From positions 1-27,026 of the forward strand of contig JAEZEQ010000053.1 of assembly GCA_023432985.1 (NCBI GenBank): 27,026 nt of DNA, in the 5' to 3' direction. Within the stretch, counting starts at the first letter, position 1; the number at the start of each line of letters is the position of its first letter. Positions 6,804 to 15,439 of the stretch are shown here, piece by piece. The DNA comes from Bacteroidota bacterium (GTDB taxonomy: Bacteria > Bacteroidota > Bacteroidia > CAIKAF01). The notes under the pieces are model-generated. The model saw only the letters and a list, made by a program, of their open reading frames with translations, made no database searches and had not been told where the DNA came from. The translations under genes were made by a program, and so were the position numbers.

Positions 6804-7701
6804 TTACGATTACCATATTCCCGTTCTTTTGCAAGAATGTCTGGAGGGGCTTCAACTTGTTCCCGGTGGCATTTATGTGGATGTAACTTTTGGCGGTGGC
6901 GGTCACTCTAAAGAAATTCTTGCCCACATGCCTCAAGATGCACGCCTAATCGCTTTCGACAAGGATAAAGATGCCGAAGAAAATGCCCGTAGCATTCAAG
7001 ATCCACGCTTCACCTTTATTAAATCCGATTTTCGATATATTAAAAACCATCTCAAATTCCTAAAAATAAACGAAGTAGATGGCGTTTTGGCTGACCTGGG
7101 CGTATCCTCTCACCAATTCGACGTGGCCGAACGTGGATTTTCCCTGCGTTTCGACGGACCTCTCGATATGCGCATGGATAAATCGGCAAGCAAAACAGCC
7201 GCCTCAGTTTTGAACGAATACGACGAGGAAGAACTCGTACGCATCTTCAAAGAATATGGCGAATTATTTAATGCTAAAGCCATAGTAAGACGCATTAAAA
7301 GCATGCCTCAAATGCTGAGCATTGCCGACTTGAAAGAAGCTGTGAAAGGCCTTTATAAACCCAAAGAAGAGCATAAGTTTTTAGCTCGCCTATTTCAGGC
7401 TTTGCGCATTGAAGTGAACGACGAAATGCCCGCTCTAAAGGAACTCCTGACTCAGTGTACAGAAATCCTGAAACCGGGCGGAAGACTCGTGGTTATGTCA
7501 TACCATTCTCTGGAAGACAGGCCGGTAAAAAACCTGATTAAAACAGGAAATTTTGAAGGAAACCTGGAAAAAGATTTCTACGGAAATCCCAAACTCCTCT
7601 ATAAAAGCATTACCAGAAAACCCATAGTGCCCGACGAAAAGGAAATACAAAATAATAACCGTGCCCGCAGCGCCAAACTCCGTATAGCCGAAAAATTATA
7701 A
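6793..7701 (+). CDS. rsmH: RsmH, 16S rRNA (cytosine-1402-N4)-methyltransferase
   Basis: The 302-residue cytoplasmic SAM enzyme (formerly MraW) methylates N4 of C1402 in the P site of 16S rRNA. Motifs seen are the N-terminal HIPVLLQE, SAM-binding YVDVTFGGGGHS (29-39), ADLGVSSHQFD, the RMD-type segment GPLDMRMD, and the C-terminal SYHSLEDRPVKN, all standard for the family. The helical insert between them contains KFLARLFQALRIEVNDE, the usual F-Q-A-L-R-I-x-V-N substrate-binding helix. Its length is close to the E. coli enzyme (313). The ATG at 6793 lies within mraZ, an 11 bp overlap, and its stop overlaps the ftsL start by one base, so translational coupling is likely. Confidence 0.97.
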   Translation: MTPNYDYHIPVLLQECLEGLQLVPGGIYVDVTFGGGGHSKEILAHMPQDARLIAFDKDKDAEENARSIQDPRFTFIKSDFRYIKNHLKFLKINEVDGVLADLGVSSHQFDVAERGFSLRFDGPLDMRMDKSASKTAASVLNEYDEEELVRIFKEYGELFNAKAIVRRIKSMPQMLSIADLKEAVKGLYKPKEEHKFLARLFQALRIEVNDEMPALKELLTQCTEILKPGGRLVVMSYHSLEDRPVKNLIKTGNFEGNLEKDFYGNPKLLYKSITRKPIVPDEKEIQNNNRARSAKLRIAEKL

Positions 7702-8111
7702 TGAACGAAAACCAATTCAAACATAAAGAAGAAACAAGCAATCGTTCTGCAGAACCCCAAAAAAACGGGAAAAAGAACAAAAGCATTTCCTTGGGAAAGC
7801 TGCTTAAGGGCGACTTTTTCACCGAATCGGTTATCGCAACTTATATGCCATTTGCCGGCTTCCTGACCGTTTTGGCCCTGCTCTATATAGCCAATGCCTA
7901 TTACGCCGAAAGAAAAGTAAATGCCATTAACGAAACCGGAAAAAAGGTAAAAGACCTGCATTCCAAATACGTGTCCGCAAAAGCCGAATTGATGTTTAGC
8001 ACCCAACGTTCCGAACTCAGTTCTAAACTCAGCAACCAAGGCATTAAAGAAACAGTTACCCCACCCTATGTAATCAAAATCGAAAAGGATAAATCTAAAA
8101 TTATCTACTAA
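7701..8111 (+). CDS. ftsL: FtsL-like divisome membrane protein
   Basis: The 136-residue bitopic protein has a Lys/Asn/Glu-rich cytoplasmic tail (1-45), one transmembrane helix (about 46-67) and a periplasmic segment with heptad-like character (about 69-110). Primary sequence is poorly conserved, so the call rests on topology plus position between rsmH and ftsI, where ftsL sits in all dcw clusters; Bacteroidota members form a divergent FtsL family. It should pair with a DivIC/FtsB-like protein encoded elsewhere and with FtsQ and FtsI at the septum. The cytoplasmic tail of about 45 residues is longer than that of E. coli FtsL. It overlaps rsmH by one base and lies 6 bp before ftsI. Confidence 0.85.
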   Translation: MNENQFKHKEETSNRSAEPQKNGKKNKSISLGKLLKGDFFTESVIATYMPFAGFLTVLALLYIANAYYAERKVNAINETGKKVKDLHSKYVSAKAELMFSTQRSELSSKLSNQGIKETVTPPYVIKIEKDKSKIIY

Positions 8112-8117
8112 ATAGAA

Positions 8118-10229
8118 ATGGATAAGAAAAAACAAATATTGATTCGCTCGGCAGTTTTATACGCAGGTATATTTCTGCTGGCTATCGCTATTGTTTTTCA
8201 AATCCTCCATATTCAAATCGCAGAAGGACCCTATTGGAGAAATAAATCGAAAGAACTTACGCTCGAACTGCGAAATATTGAACCTTTGAGAGGAAATATC
8301 TTCAGCGCAGACGGCAACTTCCTCGCCATTTCTTTACCTGTATACGAAATTCGTTTCGATGGACGTGCAGACGGACTTAAAGACGAGTTATTTCAGAAAC
8401 ATATCGACTCTTTGTCCTGGAATTTGTCGAACCTCTTCAAGGACAAATCAAAAGAAGAATACAAAGCCCTACTGAAGGCTGCACGCAAAAGTGGCAACAG
8501 ATATAGCTTGGTGCAAAAAAATGTAGGCTATGTCGACCTACAAAAAATCAAACAATTCCCATTATTCAAACTGGGATCAAACAAGAGCGGTTTGATTGTT
8601 ATTACCCTAACCAAACGCGTTAAACCCTATAAAAACTTAGCCTCACGAACCATCGGAAGAGCAAGTGGCGAAGGCTCATTCTACGGTATGGAATATGCCT
8701 ACAACAGCGATCTGGCCGGAACGGAGGGAGTGCGCCTTATGCAAAAATTACAAGGCGGATTTTGGAAACCGGTAAACGATGATTATGAAATAGAACCCAG
8801 AAACGGATCGGATATTTATTCCACTATAGATATTTCGCTTCAGGAAGTACTCCATAACGAATTGCAACATCAATTGGCAAAAAGCAATGCCGAGCACGGA
8901 ACTGCCATAGTAATGGAAGTGAAAACCGGCGCCATCAGAGCTATTGCCAATCTCAAAAAAGACAAAGACGGAAATTATTTCGAAGGCGATAATTATGCCA
9001 TTCGCGAATCGGTAGAGCCCGGGTCTACTTTCAAACTGGCAACGATACTGGCCCTGCTCGACGATAAAAAAGTGAAACCCGAAGACACCATTCATACCGG
9101 AAACGGAGTAGCACATTTCTACGGCATTCGTATGAAGGATTCTAAAGAGGGCGGACACGGAACCATAAGTATTCAGGAGGCTTTCGAAAAATCGTCGAAT
9201 ATAGCTTTCGCCAAATTATTGCAAAAACATTATGGGAAAAATCCGGCCGATTTTATCAATAAACTCGCACAATTTGGTCTGACCGAAACCACGGGAATTG
9301 CCATGGGAGGCGAACCCAAACCTTTAATCAAAGAGCCCTCCGATAAAAGCTGGTCCAAAATCACCCTCCCCTGGATGAGCATAGGCTACGAATCGCAATT
9401 GACCCCGCTTCAAATTCTCACTTTCTATAACGCTGTGGCCAATAACGGCGTATTGGTGCGCCCTCAATTAGTATACGAAATAAAAGAACATGGAAAATCG
9501 GCACGCATTTTCGAGCCGGAAACCATCAAACAACGCATAGCTTCCGAATCGGCCATAATGCAAGCCCGAAATATGATGGAAGGGGTGGTGAAAAAAGGTA
9601 CAGCCAAGAATCTGGACGGACTTCTTTATTCCATAGGCGGAAAAACAGGAACCGCACAGGTAGCAAAAGCCGGCGGATATAGAAGAGACGGGGTTTCTTA
9701 CCGCGCTTCTTTTGTAGGCTATTTCCCCGCAAATAATCCGAAATACAGCTGTATAGTAGTGGTAAACGCACCTTCGAACAGTGTATACTACGGAAATTTA
9801 GTGGCAGGTCCGGTTTTTAAAGCCGCTGCCGATAAAATTTATGCCGCTGCTCTCGACCTACACCAACCTATCAATAAAGGACGTCCTGTGGTAGCCGACT
9901 CTCTTTTACCTCAATTGAAAACAGCCCCGATATTGGCTTCCAAATCGGTGCTCGATTATCTGAATATCAATACCACTATAGTCCCCGGTAATAGTCCCCT
10001 CGCCAAAGCAGAAAAAAATGGGAATAGAATAGACCTAAAACCCATGCGCATTGAAGCCGAAAAGCTTCCAAACCTAAAAGGAATGGGCGCAAAAGATGCT
10101 TTATACCTGTTGGAAAAAATGCAATGCAAGGTAATTATCGAAGGCAAAGGAAGTGTTATAGCCCAATATCCCGAAGCCGGAACCACATTGAAAAAAGGAA
10201 TGCATGTTAAGCTCATTTTATCGATATGA
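8118..10229 (+). CDS. ftsI: FtsI/PBP3-type septal transpeptidase with a C-terminal PASTA domain
   Basis: The 703-residue class B penicillin-binding protein has an N-terminal membrane anchor (about 10-30), the conserved R-G-N-I-F-S linker motif, a dimerisation domain, and a transpeptidase domain with all three active-site motifs: S303-T-F-K306 (acylated serine), S359-S-N361 and K509-T-G-T. It crosslinks septal peptidoglycan with FtsW. Residues about 645-703 (NLKGMGAKDALYLLEKM onward, ending VKLILSI) form one PASTA domain, a feature missing from E. coli FtsI (588 residues) but found in Gram-positive PBPs and many Bacteroidota PBPs. It overlaps murE by 4 bp (ATGA). Confidence 0.96.
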   Translation: MDKKKQILIRSAVLYAGIFLLAIAIVFQILHIQIAEGPYWRNKSKELTLELRNIEPLRGNIFSADGNFLAISLPVYEIRFDGRADGLKDELFQKHIDSLSWNLSNLFKDKSKEEYKALLKAARKSGNRYSLVQKNVGYVDLQKIKQFPLFKLGSNKSGLIVITLTKRVKPYKNLASRTIGRASGEGSFYGMEYAYNSDLAGTEGVRLMQKLQGGFWKPVNDDYEIEPRNGSDIYSTIDISLQEVLHNELQHQLAKSNAEHGTAIVMEVKTGAIRAIANLKKDKDGNYFEGDNYAIRESVEPGSTFKLATILALLDDKKVKPEDTIHTGNGVAHFYGIRMKDSKEGGHGTISIQEAFEKSSNIAFAKLLQKHYGKNPADFINKLAQFGLTETTGIAMGGEPKPLIKEPSDKSWSKITLPWMSIGYESQLTPLQILTFYNAVANNGVLVRPQLVYEIKEHGKSARIFEPETIKQRIASESAIMQARNMMEGVVKKGTAKNLDGLLYSIGGKTGTAQVAKAGGYRRDGVSYRASFVGYFPANNPKYSCIVVVNAPSNSVYYGNLVAGPVFKAAADKIYAAALDLHQPINKGRPVVADSLLPQLKTAPILASKSVLDYLNINTTIVPGNSPLAKAEKNGNRIDLKPMRIEAEKLPNLKGMGAKDALYLLEKMQCKVIIEGKGSVIAQYPEAGTTLKKGMHVKLILSI

Positions 10230-11686
10230 AATTATTAAAAGACATATTATATAAGGTTCGACTCGAAGAGCTGATTGGACAAACCAATATTGCTGTCGAC
10301 AATATTCAGCACGATAGCCGACTGCTTACCAAACAATCGCTTTTTGTAGCGCTTAAAGGTCGCAGTTTCGACGGACATGCATTTATCGCACAAGCCATAG
10401 AAAAAGGAGCTATTGTAATCGTATGCGAAGTATTGCCCGAAAAAATTGAGCAAAACATCACTTATGTACGCGTACAAAATGCATGGGAAGCCCTATCCAC
10501 TATAGCCGCTAATTTTCACGGAAATCCCTCCGAAAAAATGAAAATAATCGGCGTAACCGGTACCAATGGAAAAACCAGTATAGCCACCATGGGTTATAAA
10601 CTCTTTATGCTAATGGGCTATAAAGTGGGCTTACTCAGTACGGTCGAAAATAAAATTGCACATAAAACGCTCGAAGCTACACATACAACTCCCGATGCTT
10701 TAAGTCTGCAAAAACTCCTTGCTCAAATGGTGCAGGAAGGTTGTACCCACTGTTTTATGGAAGTAAGCTCCATAGCTGTAGACCAAAAAAGAGTTTGGTC
10801 CGTGGCTTTCGATATTGCCATTTTCACCAATCTAACGCACGATCATCTCGATTATCACCTAAGCTTCGAGAATTACCTGAAAGCGAAAAAATCCTTCTTC
10901 GACAATTTGCCTTCAACCGCTCACGCACTCATAAATGCCGATGATAAAAATGGGAAAATAATGGTGCAAAATACCAAGGCCAAAGTACATAGCTATTCCA
11001 TGAAAAGCATGTCCGACTTTAAAGTACGCATTATTGAAAAAGAATTGAAAGGCATGCACCTCAATATAGACGGAAAAGAGGTTTGGGTGAAAATTACCGG
11101 CGATTTTAATGCCTATAATATACTCAGTATTTATGCCGCAGCCCTATTGCTGGGTAAAGATGCAGTGCAAGTTCTCACTACCCTATCTATACTCGACCCT
11201 ATCGAAGGCCGATTCAATACCATCCATTCCGCATCGGGTATAACGGGAATTATAGACTATGCACATACCCCCGACGCCTTGCAGAATATTATTGACAGTA
11301 TACAAGAAATAAAAAGTGGCAAAAGTCGGCTTATTACAGTAATTGGTTGCGGTGGCGACAGAGATAAAAGCAAAAGACCCATAATGGGACGTATAGCAAG
11401 CGACTGTTCCGATCAGGCCATTTTCACTTCCGATAATCCACGCAACGAAAATCCGGATCAGATTATTGCCGAAATGAAAGAGGGACTAAATGCAGGACAA
11501 CTTCAAAAAATACTAAGCATCACGAATCGCGAAGAAGCTATAAAAACTGCGGTACAATTGGCCAAAAGCGGAGACGTAATCCTCATTGCCGGAAAAGGAC
11601 ATGAAAAATATCAGGAAATACAAGGTGTAAAACATCCTTTCGACGATAAACTTATTCTAAACCAAACCTTCAAAAATAAACTCTAA
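10226..11686 (+). CDS. murE: MurE, UDP-MurNAc-L-Ala-D-Glu:meso-diaminopimelate ligase
   Basis: The 486-residue cytoplasmic ATP-dependent amide ligase adds the third amino acid of the stem peptide. The ATP-binding loop is G112-TNGKT-117, followed by the central-domain T-H-T-T-P-D-A motif and the N-L-T-H-D-H-L-D-Y-H segment. The C-terminal domain carries D403-N-P-R406, the motif that selects meso-diaminopimelate over lysine, so this organism should have DAP-type peptidoglycan. Length matches the family (about 480-500). The start ATG at 10226 overlaps the ftsI stop; mraY follows after a single base. Confidence 0.97.
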   Translation: MKLLKDILYKVRLEELIGQTNIAVDNIQHDSRLLTKQSLFVALKGRSFDGHAFIAQAIEKGAIVIVCEVLPEKIEQNITYVRVQNAWEALSTIAANFHGNPSEKMKIIGVTGTNGKTSIATMGYKLFMLMGYKVGLLSTVENKIAHKTLEATHTTPDALSLQKLLAQMVQEGCTHCFMEVSSIAVDQKRVWSVAFDIAIFTNLTHDHLDYHLSFENYLKAKKSFFDNLPSTAHALINADDKNGKIMVQNTKAKVHSYSMKSMSDFKVRIIEKELKGMHLNIDGKEVWVKITGDFNAYNILSIYAAALLLGKDAVQVLTTLSILDPIEGRFNTIHSASGITGIIDYAHTPDALQNIIDSIQEIKSGKSRLITVIGCGGDRDKSKRPIMGRIASDCSDQAIFTSDNPRNENPDQIIAEMKEGLNAGQLQKILSITNREEAIKTAVQLAKSGDVILIAGKGHEKYQEIQGVKHPFDDKLILNQTFKNKL

Positions 11687-11687
11687 T

Positions 11688-12926
11688 ATGCTGTATTATT
11701 TATTTGAATATCTAAATCAGTTTACCGATTTCCCCGGATCGGGATTGTTTCGTTTTATTTCCTTTCGCGCCATAATGGCTCTATTGGTTTCTATTCTGAT
11801 TTCGGCTGTATTCGGGAAAAAACTCATCGCTCAATTACGCCGCTTACAAGTTGGGGAATCTATACGTGATTTAGGATTAGAAGGACAAATGGAAAAAGCG
11901 GGAACCCCAACCATGGGCGGATTAATCATAATCGCATCTATTCTGATTCCTACCCTTCTTTTCACGCAATTGCATAATGTATATGTTCTTCTCATGCTGG
12001 CCACAACAGTGGGATTGGGTTTGATCGGATTTGCAGATGATTATATCAAAGTATTCAAGAAAAATAAAGCCGGTTTAGCCGGAAAATTCAAAATAATCGG
12101 ACAGGTCGGTATAGGCTTATTGGTGGGAACTGTACTCTATTTCCACCCCGATGTTACCATGCGCCGCAAAATTGTAAACCCCGTTCATCAAACGCAAAGC
12201 ATAGCCCCAACCCTGCAAGAAATCGAACAAAATTATGTGGATGTAAACACACAGGTAACTACCATTCCTTTTGTAAAAAATCACGAATTCAATTATTCCA
12301 AACTCATTTCATTTATAGGCGATAATTATGAAAAATGGGGCTGGATTATTTTTATTCCCATAGTAATTTTCATTATTACTGCCGTGTCAAACGGGGCAAA
12401 TATTACCGACGGAATAGACGGATTAGCCACCGGCACTTCAGCCATAATCGGAATCGTACTGGGTATTCTGGCCTATGTATCCGGAAACAGCATTTTCGCC
12501 AATTATCTCAACGTAATGTATATACCCCATTCGGCAGAATTGGTAGTCTTTGCAGCCGCATTTGTAGGCTCTTGTATTGGATTCCTTTGGTATAATGCAT
12601 ATCCGGCTCAGGTTTTTATGGGCGATACGGGAAGTTTGGCCATAGGTGGCATTATTGCCAGTCTGGCCATCTGTATACGAAAAGAATTATTGATCCCCAT
12701 TCTGTGTGGAATATTCGTAGTAGAAAATGTATCTGTGATGCTTCAGGTCTACTATTTCAAATACACAAAAAAGAAATTCGGAGAAGGGAAACGCTTCTTT
12801 AAGATGGCGCCCTTACATCATCACTATCAAAAACTTGGTTTTGCTGAGAGTAAAATCGTGACTCGTTTTTGGATAGTTGGAATAGGCTTGGCAGCACTCA
12901 CTTTAGTAACCTTAAAATTGAGATAA
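11688..12926 (+). CDS. mraY: MraY, phospho-MurNAc-pentapeptide transferase
   Basis: The 412-residue polytopic inner-membrane enzyme transfers phospho-MurNAc-pentapeptide from UDP to undecaprenyl phosphate, making lipid I. The catalytic aspartates are visible: D117-D118 in FADDYIKVF and D241 in NITDGIDGL. Also present are NAYPAQVFMGDTGSLA and the HHH motif (377-379) in PLHHHYQKLG. It is about 50 residues longer than E. coli MraY (360). The extra length lies mainly in a soluble loop at about 160-215, between MRRKIVNP and KWGW, which I understand to be usual in Bacteroidota. The gene begins one base after the murE stop, and its own TAA (12924-12926) is immediately followed by the murD start codon in the same frame. 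Confidence 0.97.
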   Translation: MLYYLFEYLNQFTDFPGSGLFRFISFRAIMALLVSILISAVFGKKLIAQLRRLQVGESIRDLGLEGQMEKAGTPTMGGLIIIASILIPTLLFTQLHNVYVLLMLATTVGLGLIGFADDYIKVFKKNKAGLAGKFKIIGQVGIGLLVGTVLYFHPDVTMRRKIVNPVHQTQSIAPTLQEIEQNYVDVNTQVTTIPFVKNHEFNYSKLISFIGDNYEKWGWIIFIPIVIFIITAVSNGANITDGIDGLATGTSAIIGIVLGILAYVSGNSIFANYLNVMYIPHSAELVVFAAAFVGSCIGFLWYNAYPAQVFMGDTGSLAIGGIIASLAICIRKELLIPILCGIFVVENVSVMLQVYYFKYTKKKFGEGKRFFKMAPLHHHYQKLGFAESKIVTRFWIVGIGLAALTLVTLKLR

Positions 12927-14264
12927 TTGAATCAGAAAATCTCCATATTAGGCGGAGGCGAATCCGGAGTTGGAACAGCCATATTAGCTCAAAAAATGGG
13001 CTATAGGGTTTGGCTTTCGGACAGAGGCAAGATCAGCGATAAATACAAGTCGTTGCTCGATGCGCATGCTATTGCCTGGGAGGAGAATCAGCATAGCGAG
13101 GAGCAAATTCTCGATGCCGATATCATTATGAAAAGTCCGGGTATACCCGACAAAGCCCCAATCGTACAAAAAGCGAAAGAAAAAGGTATATCCATTATCT
13201 CAGAAATAGAATTTGCGTATATGCATTGTAATGCCAAAATCATAGGCATCACGGGAACCAATGGCAAAACAACCACGACTTTACTCACCTATCATATTCT
13301 AAAAAATGCGGGACTGAATGTGGGTTTAGCCGGAAATATAGGCAAAAGCTTTGCCCTTTCGGTAGCCGAAGATCAATTCGATTATTATGTAATCGAACTC
13401 AGCAGTTTCCAATTAGACGGCATAGAAAAATTCAGACCTCATATTGCGGTCATTACCAATATCACCCCCGATCATCTTGATCGCTATAATTACCGGTACG
13501 AAGATTATATCGCATCCAAATTTCGTATAGCGATGAATCAAACCACCGATGATGCCCTAATCGTAGGCATAGACAGTACGCCCGTGGCAGAAGGCTTAAC
13601 AATATTTCCCATTTCTGCGCAAGTCTACCCATTTAGTCAATATTCCACAAGCGATAACGGAGCTTATTTAACCAAAGACGAATTAATAATCCACATAAAA
13701 AACGATAAATTTCATATGTACATCAACGAACTAGCACTTCAGGGCAAGCACAATGCGTATAACTCCATGGCAGCAGGTATAGCTGCGCGCATTTTAGACA
13801 TTAAGAAAGAGAGAATTCGCCAATCTCTCAGCGATTTCAATAATGTAGAACACAGAATGGAATTTGTAGCCAAGGTAAGAGGTGTAGAATACATCAACGA
13901 CAGTAAAGCTACAAATGTAAACTCTGCCTTCTTTGCATTGGAATCGATGAATAATCCGACTATATGGATTGCAGGCGGAGTAGATAAAGGCAATATGTAT
14001 GACCAACTGATTCCGGTTGTACAAAACAAGGTAAAAACGCTGATTGTTTTGGGCGAAGGAGCCGAAAAATTATACGAATCCTTCGGATCTATTATACCGG
14101 AAATCATTAGCGTCGGATCTATGCAAGAAGCCGTTTCTGCAGCCTATAAGCTCAGTCAAAAAGGCGATGTAGTATTACTTTCTCCGGCTTGTGCCAGCTT
14201 CGATTTATTCGAAAACTACGAAGACAGAGGGAATCAATTTAAACAATGGGTAAGAGAATTATGA
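12927..14264 (+). CDS. murD: MurD, UDP-MurNAc-L-alanine:D-glutamate ligase
   Basis: The 445-residue cytoplasmic ligase adds D-glutamate to UDP-MurNAc-L-Ala. The N-terminal Rossmann-like UDP-binding segment is ISILGGGESGVG, the ATP loop is G110-TNGKT-115, and ITPDHLDRY and EHRMEFV (with the following NDSKATN) are standard Mur-ligase motifs. The start is unusual. A TTG at 12927 directly abuts the mraY stop, and the upstream in-frame codon is that stop, so no earlier start exists. The TTG places the glycine-rich strand at the correct distance from the N-terminus, and the next in-frame ATG would delete it. It overlaps ftsW by 4 bp (ATGA). Confidence 0.95.
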   Translation: MNQKISILGGGESGVGTAILAQKMGYRVWLSDRGKISDKYKSLLDAHAIAWEENQHSEEQILDADIIMKSPGIPDKAPIVQKAKEKGISIISEIEFAYMHCNAKIIGITGTNGKTTTTLLTYHILKNAGLNVGLAGNIGKSFALSVAEDQFDYYVIELSSFQLDGIEKFRPHIAVITNITPDHLDRYNYRYEDYIASKFRIAMNQTTDDALIVGIDSTPVAEGLTIFPISAQVYPFSQYSTSDNGAYLTKDELIIHIKNDKFHMYINELALQGKHNAYNSMAAGIAARILDIKKERIRQSLSDFNNVEHRMEFVAKVRGVEYINDSKATNVNSAFFALESMNNPTIWIAGGVDKGNMYDQLIPVVQNKVKTLIVLGEGAEKLYESFGSIIPEIISVGSMQEAVSAAYKLSQKGDVVLLSPACASFDLFENYEDRGNQFKQWVREL

Positions 14265-15439
14265 TGCAAAACCTTCACATATTTTCCCTGAAAAAATACA
14301 TCAAAGGAGATCCGGCCATTTGGGGCATAGCCCTGTTTTTGTCGGTTATTTCCATACTATCGGTCTATAGTACCACCGGTTCTCTCGCTTTTAAATACAA
14401 AGGCGGAAATACGGAAGCCTATCTGATCGAAAGGGTGATATTTATTCTCGGAAGCTTTGTGGTAATGGGATTTGTTCAACAAATTAAATACACATATTTC
14501 TCTCGAATTTCTCAAATTCTCCTTCTCTTTTCTGTTCCCCTTCTGATCCTGACTTTATATATGGGATCCGATATTAACGATGCCAGTCGCTGGTTAAAAA
14601 TCCCGGGTATCGGACTCAGTTTCCAAACTTCGGATTTAGCCAAAGTGGCGCTGGTTACCTATATCGCTTCCCTGCTCGCATCCAAACAAGATCAAATGGA
14701 CGATTATCGCAGTGCGTTTATTCCCGCCTTAATGTGGATAGGCCTTATATGCGCGCTCATCTTTCCGGCTAATTTCAGTACGGCCGCCATGCTCTTTCTC
14801 ATTTGCTTCCTCCTGATGTTTATTGCCCGCATTCCCATGAAGCATTTGGGTATACTCATGATATTTGGAATTATCGTAATAGGAATCACGGTTTTATTAA
14901 TATACTATTTTCCGGATATACTCCCCAGGGGTGAAACATGGAAAAACAGAATATTCGGATTTATAGGCGAAGATGCCGATGCCAATTACCAAGCCGAACA
15001 AGCCAAAATGGTTATTGCCAATGGAAATATTTTGGGCACAGGCCCCACAAATAATCCCAATAAATATTTCTTACCTCAGGGATATTCCGATTTTATTTTT
15101 GCTATGATTATTGGTGAATATGGCATATTTGGAGGCCTACTCATAATTTTCAGTTACCTGCTCCTGCTCTACAGAAGTATTCGCATAGCCACTAAAACGA
15201 AATACGCTTTTGCCGCACTTCTCTCCATAGGTTTGGGTATACTCATCGTCGTACAAGCCTTTATAAATATGGCTGTGGCGGTAAACCTTTTCCCCGTAAC
15301 GGGACAACCATTACCTATGGTAAGTATGGGAGGAACCGGAACTTTGTTTACTGCTTTGGCTTTTGGAATGATTCTATCCGTTAGCCGCAGTGTAGAAGAA
15401 AAAGAAATAACAGGAAAGGAGGAAGACCATGTTGAATAA
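14261..15439 (+). CDS. ftsW: FtsW, septal peptidoglycan glycosyltransferase (SEDS family)
   Basis: This polytopic SEDS protein has about ten transmembrane segments. It polymerises lipid II with FtsI at the division site. Recognisable pieces are the first helix with SVYSTTGSLAF, SRWLKIPG with the preceding NDA, the long periplasmic loop containing GNILGTGPTNNP, and the C-terminal PVTGQPLPMVSMGGTG signature followed by a cytoplasmic tail. Three starts are possible: ATG 14246, ATG 14261 and ATG 14264. I take 14261 because it forms the ATGA stop-start overlap with murD that recurs in this cluster, giving 392 residues; 14246 would add five residues. It overlaps murG by 11 bp. Confidence 0.94.
   Translation: MMQNLHIFSLKKYIKGDPAIWGIALFLSVISILSVYSTTGSLAFKYKGGNTEAYLIERVIFILGSFVVMGFVQQIKYTYFSRISQILLLFSVPLLILTLYMGSDINDASRWLKIPGIGLSFQTSDLAKVALVTYIASLLASKQDQMDDYRSAFIPALMWIGLICALIFPANFSTAAMLFLICFLLMFIARIPMKHLGILMIFGIIVIGITVLLIYYFPDILPRGETWKNRIFGFIGEDADANYQAEQAKMVIANGNILGTGPTNNPNKYFLPQGYSDFIFAMIIGEYGIFGGLLIIFSYLLLLYRSIRIATKTKYAFAALLSIGLGILIVVQAFINMAVAVNLFPVTGQPLPMVSMGGTGTLFTALAFGMILSVSRSVEEKEITGKEEDHVE
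15415..15422 (+). promoter_or_regulatory. Shine-Dalgarno-like AAAGGAGG before murG
   Basis: AAAGGAGG lies inside the end of ftsW, six bases before the murG ATG at 15429. It is an eight-base complement to the canonical anti-SD end of 16S rRNA, at good spacing. Bacteroidota genes rarely use such sites and I noticed none of this strength before the neighbouring starts. The run also encodes part of GKEED at the end of FtsW, so it could be coincidental. Confidence 0.5.

Noticed and set aside
7599..8135. 178-codon frame antisense to rsmH/ftsL
   Set aside because: It mirrors well-supported genes on the other strand and has Phe-rich composition typical of an antisense shadow.
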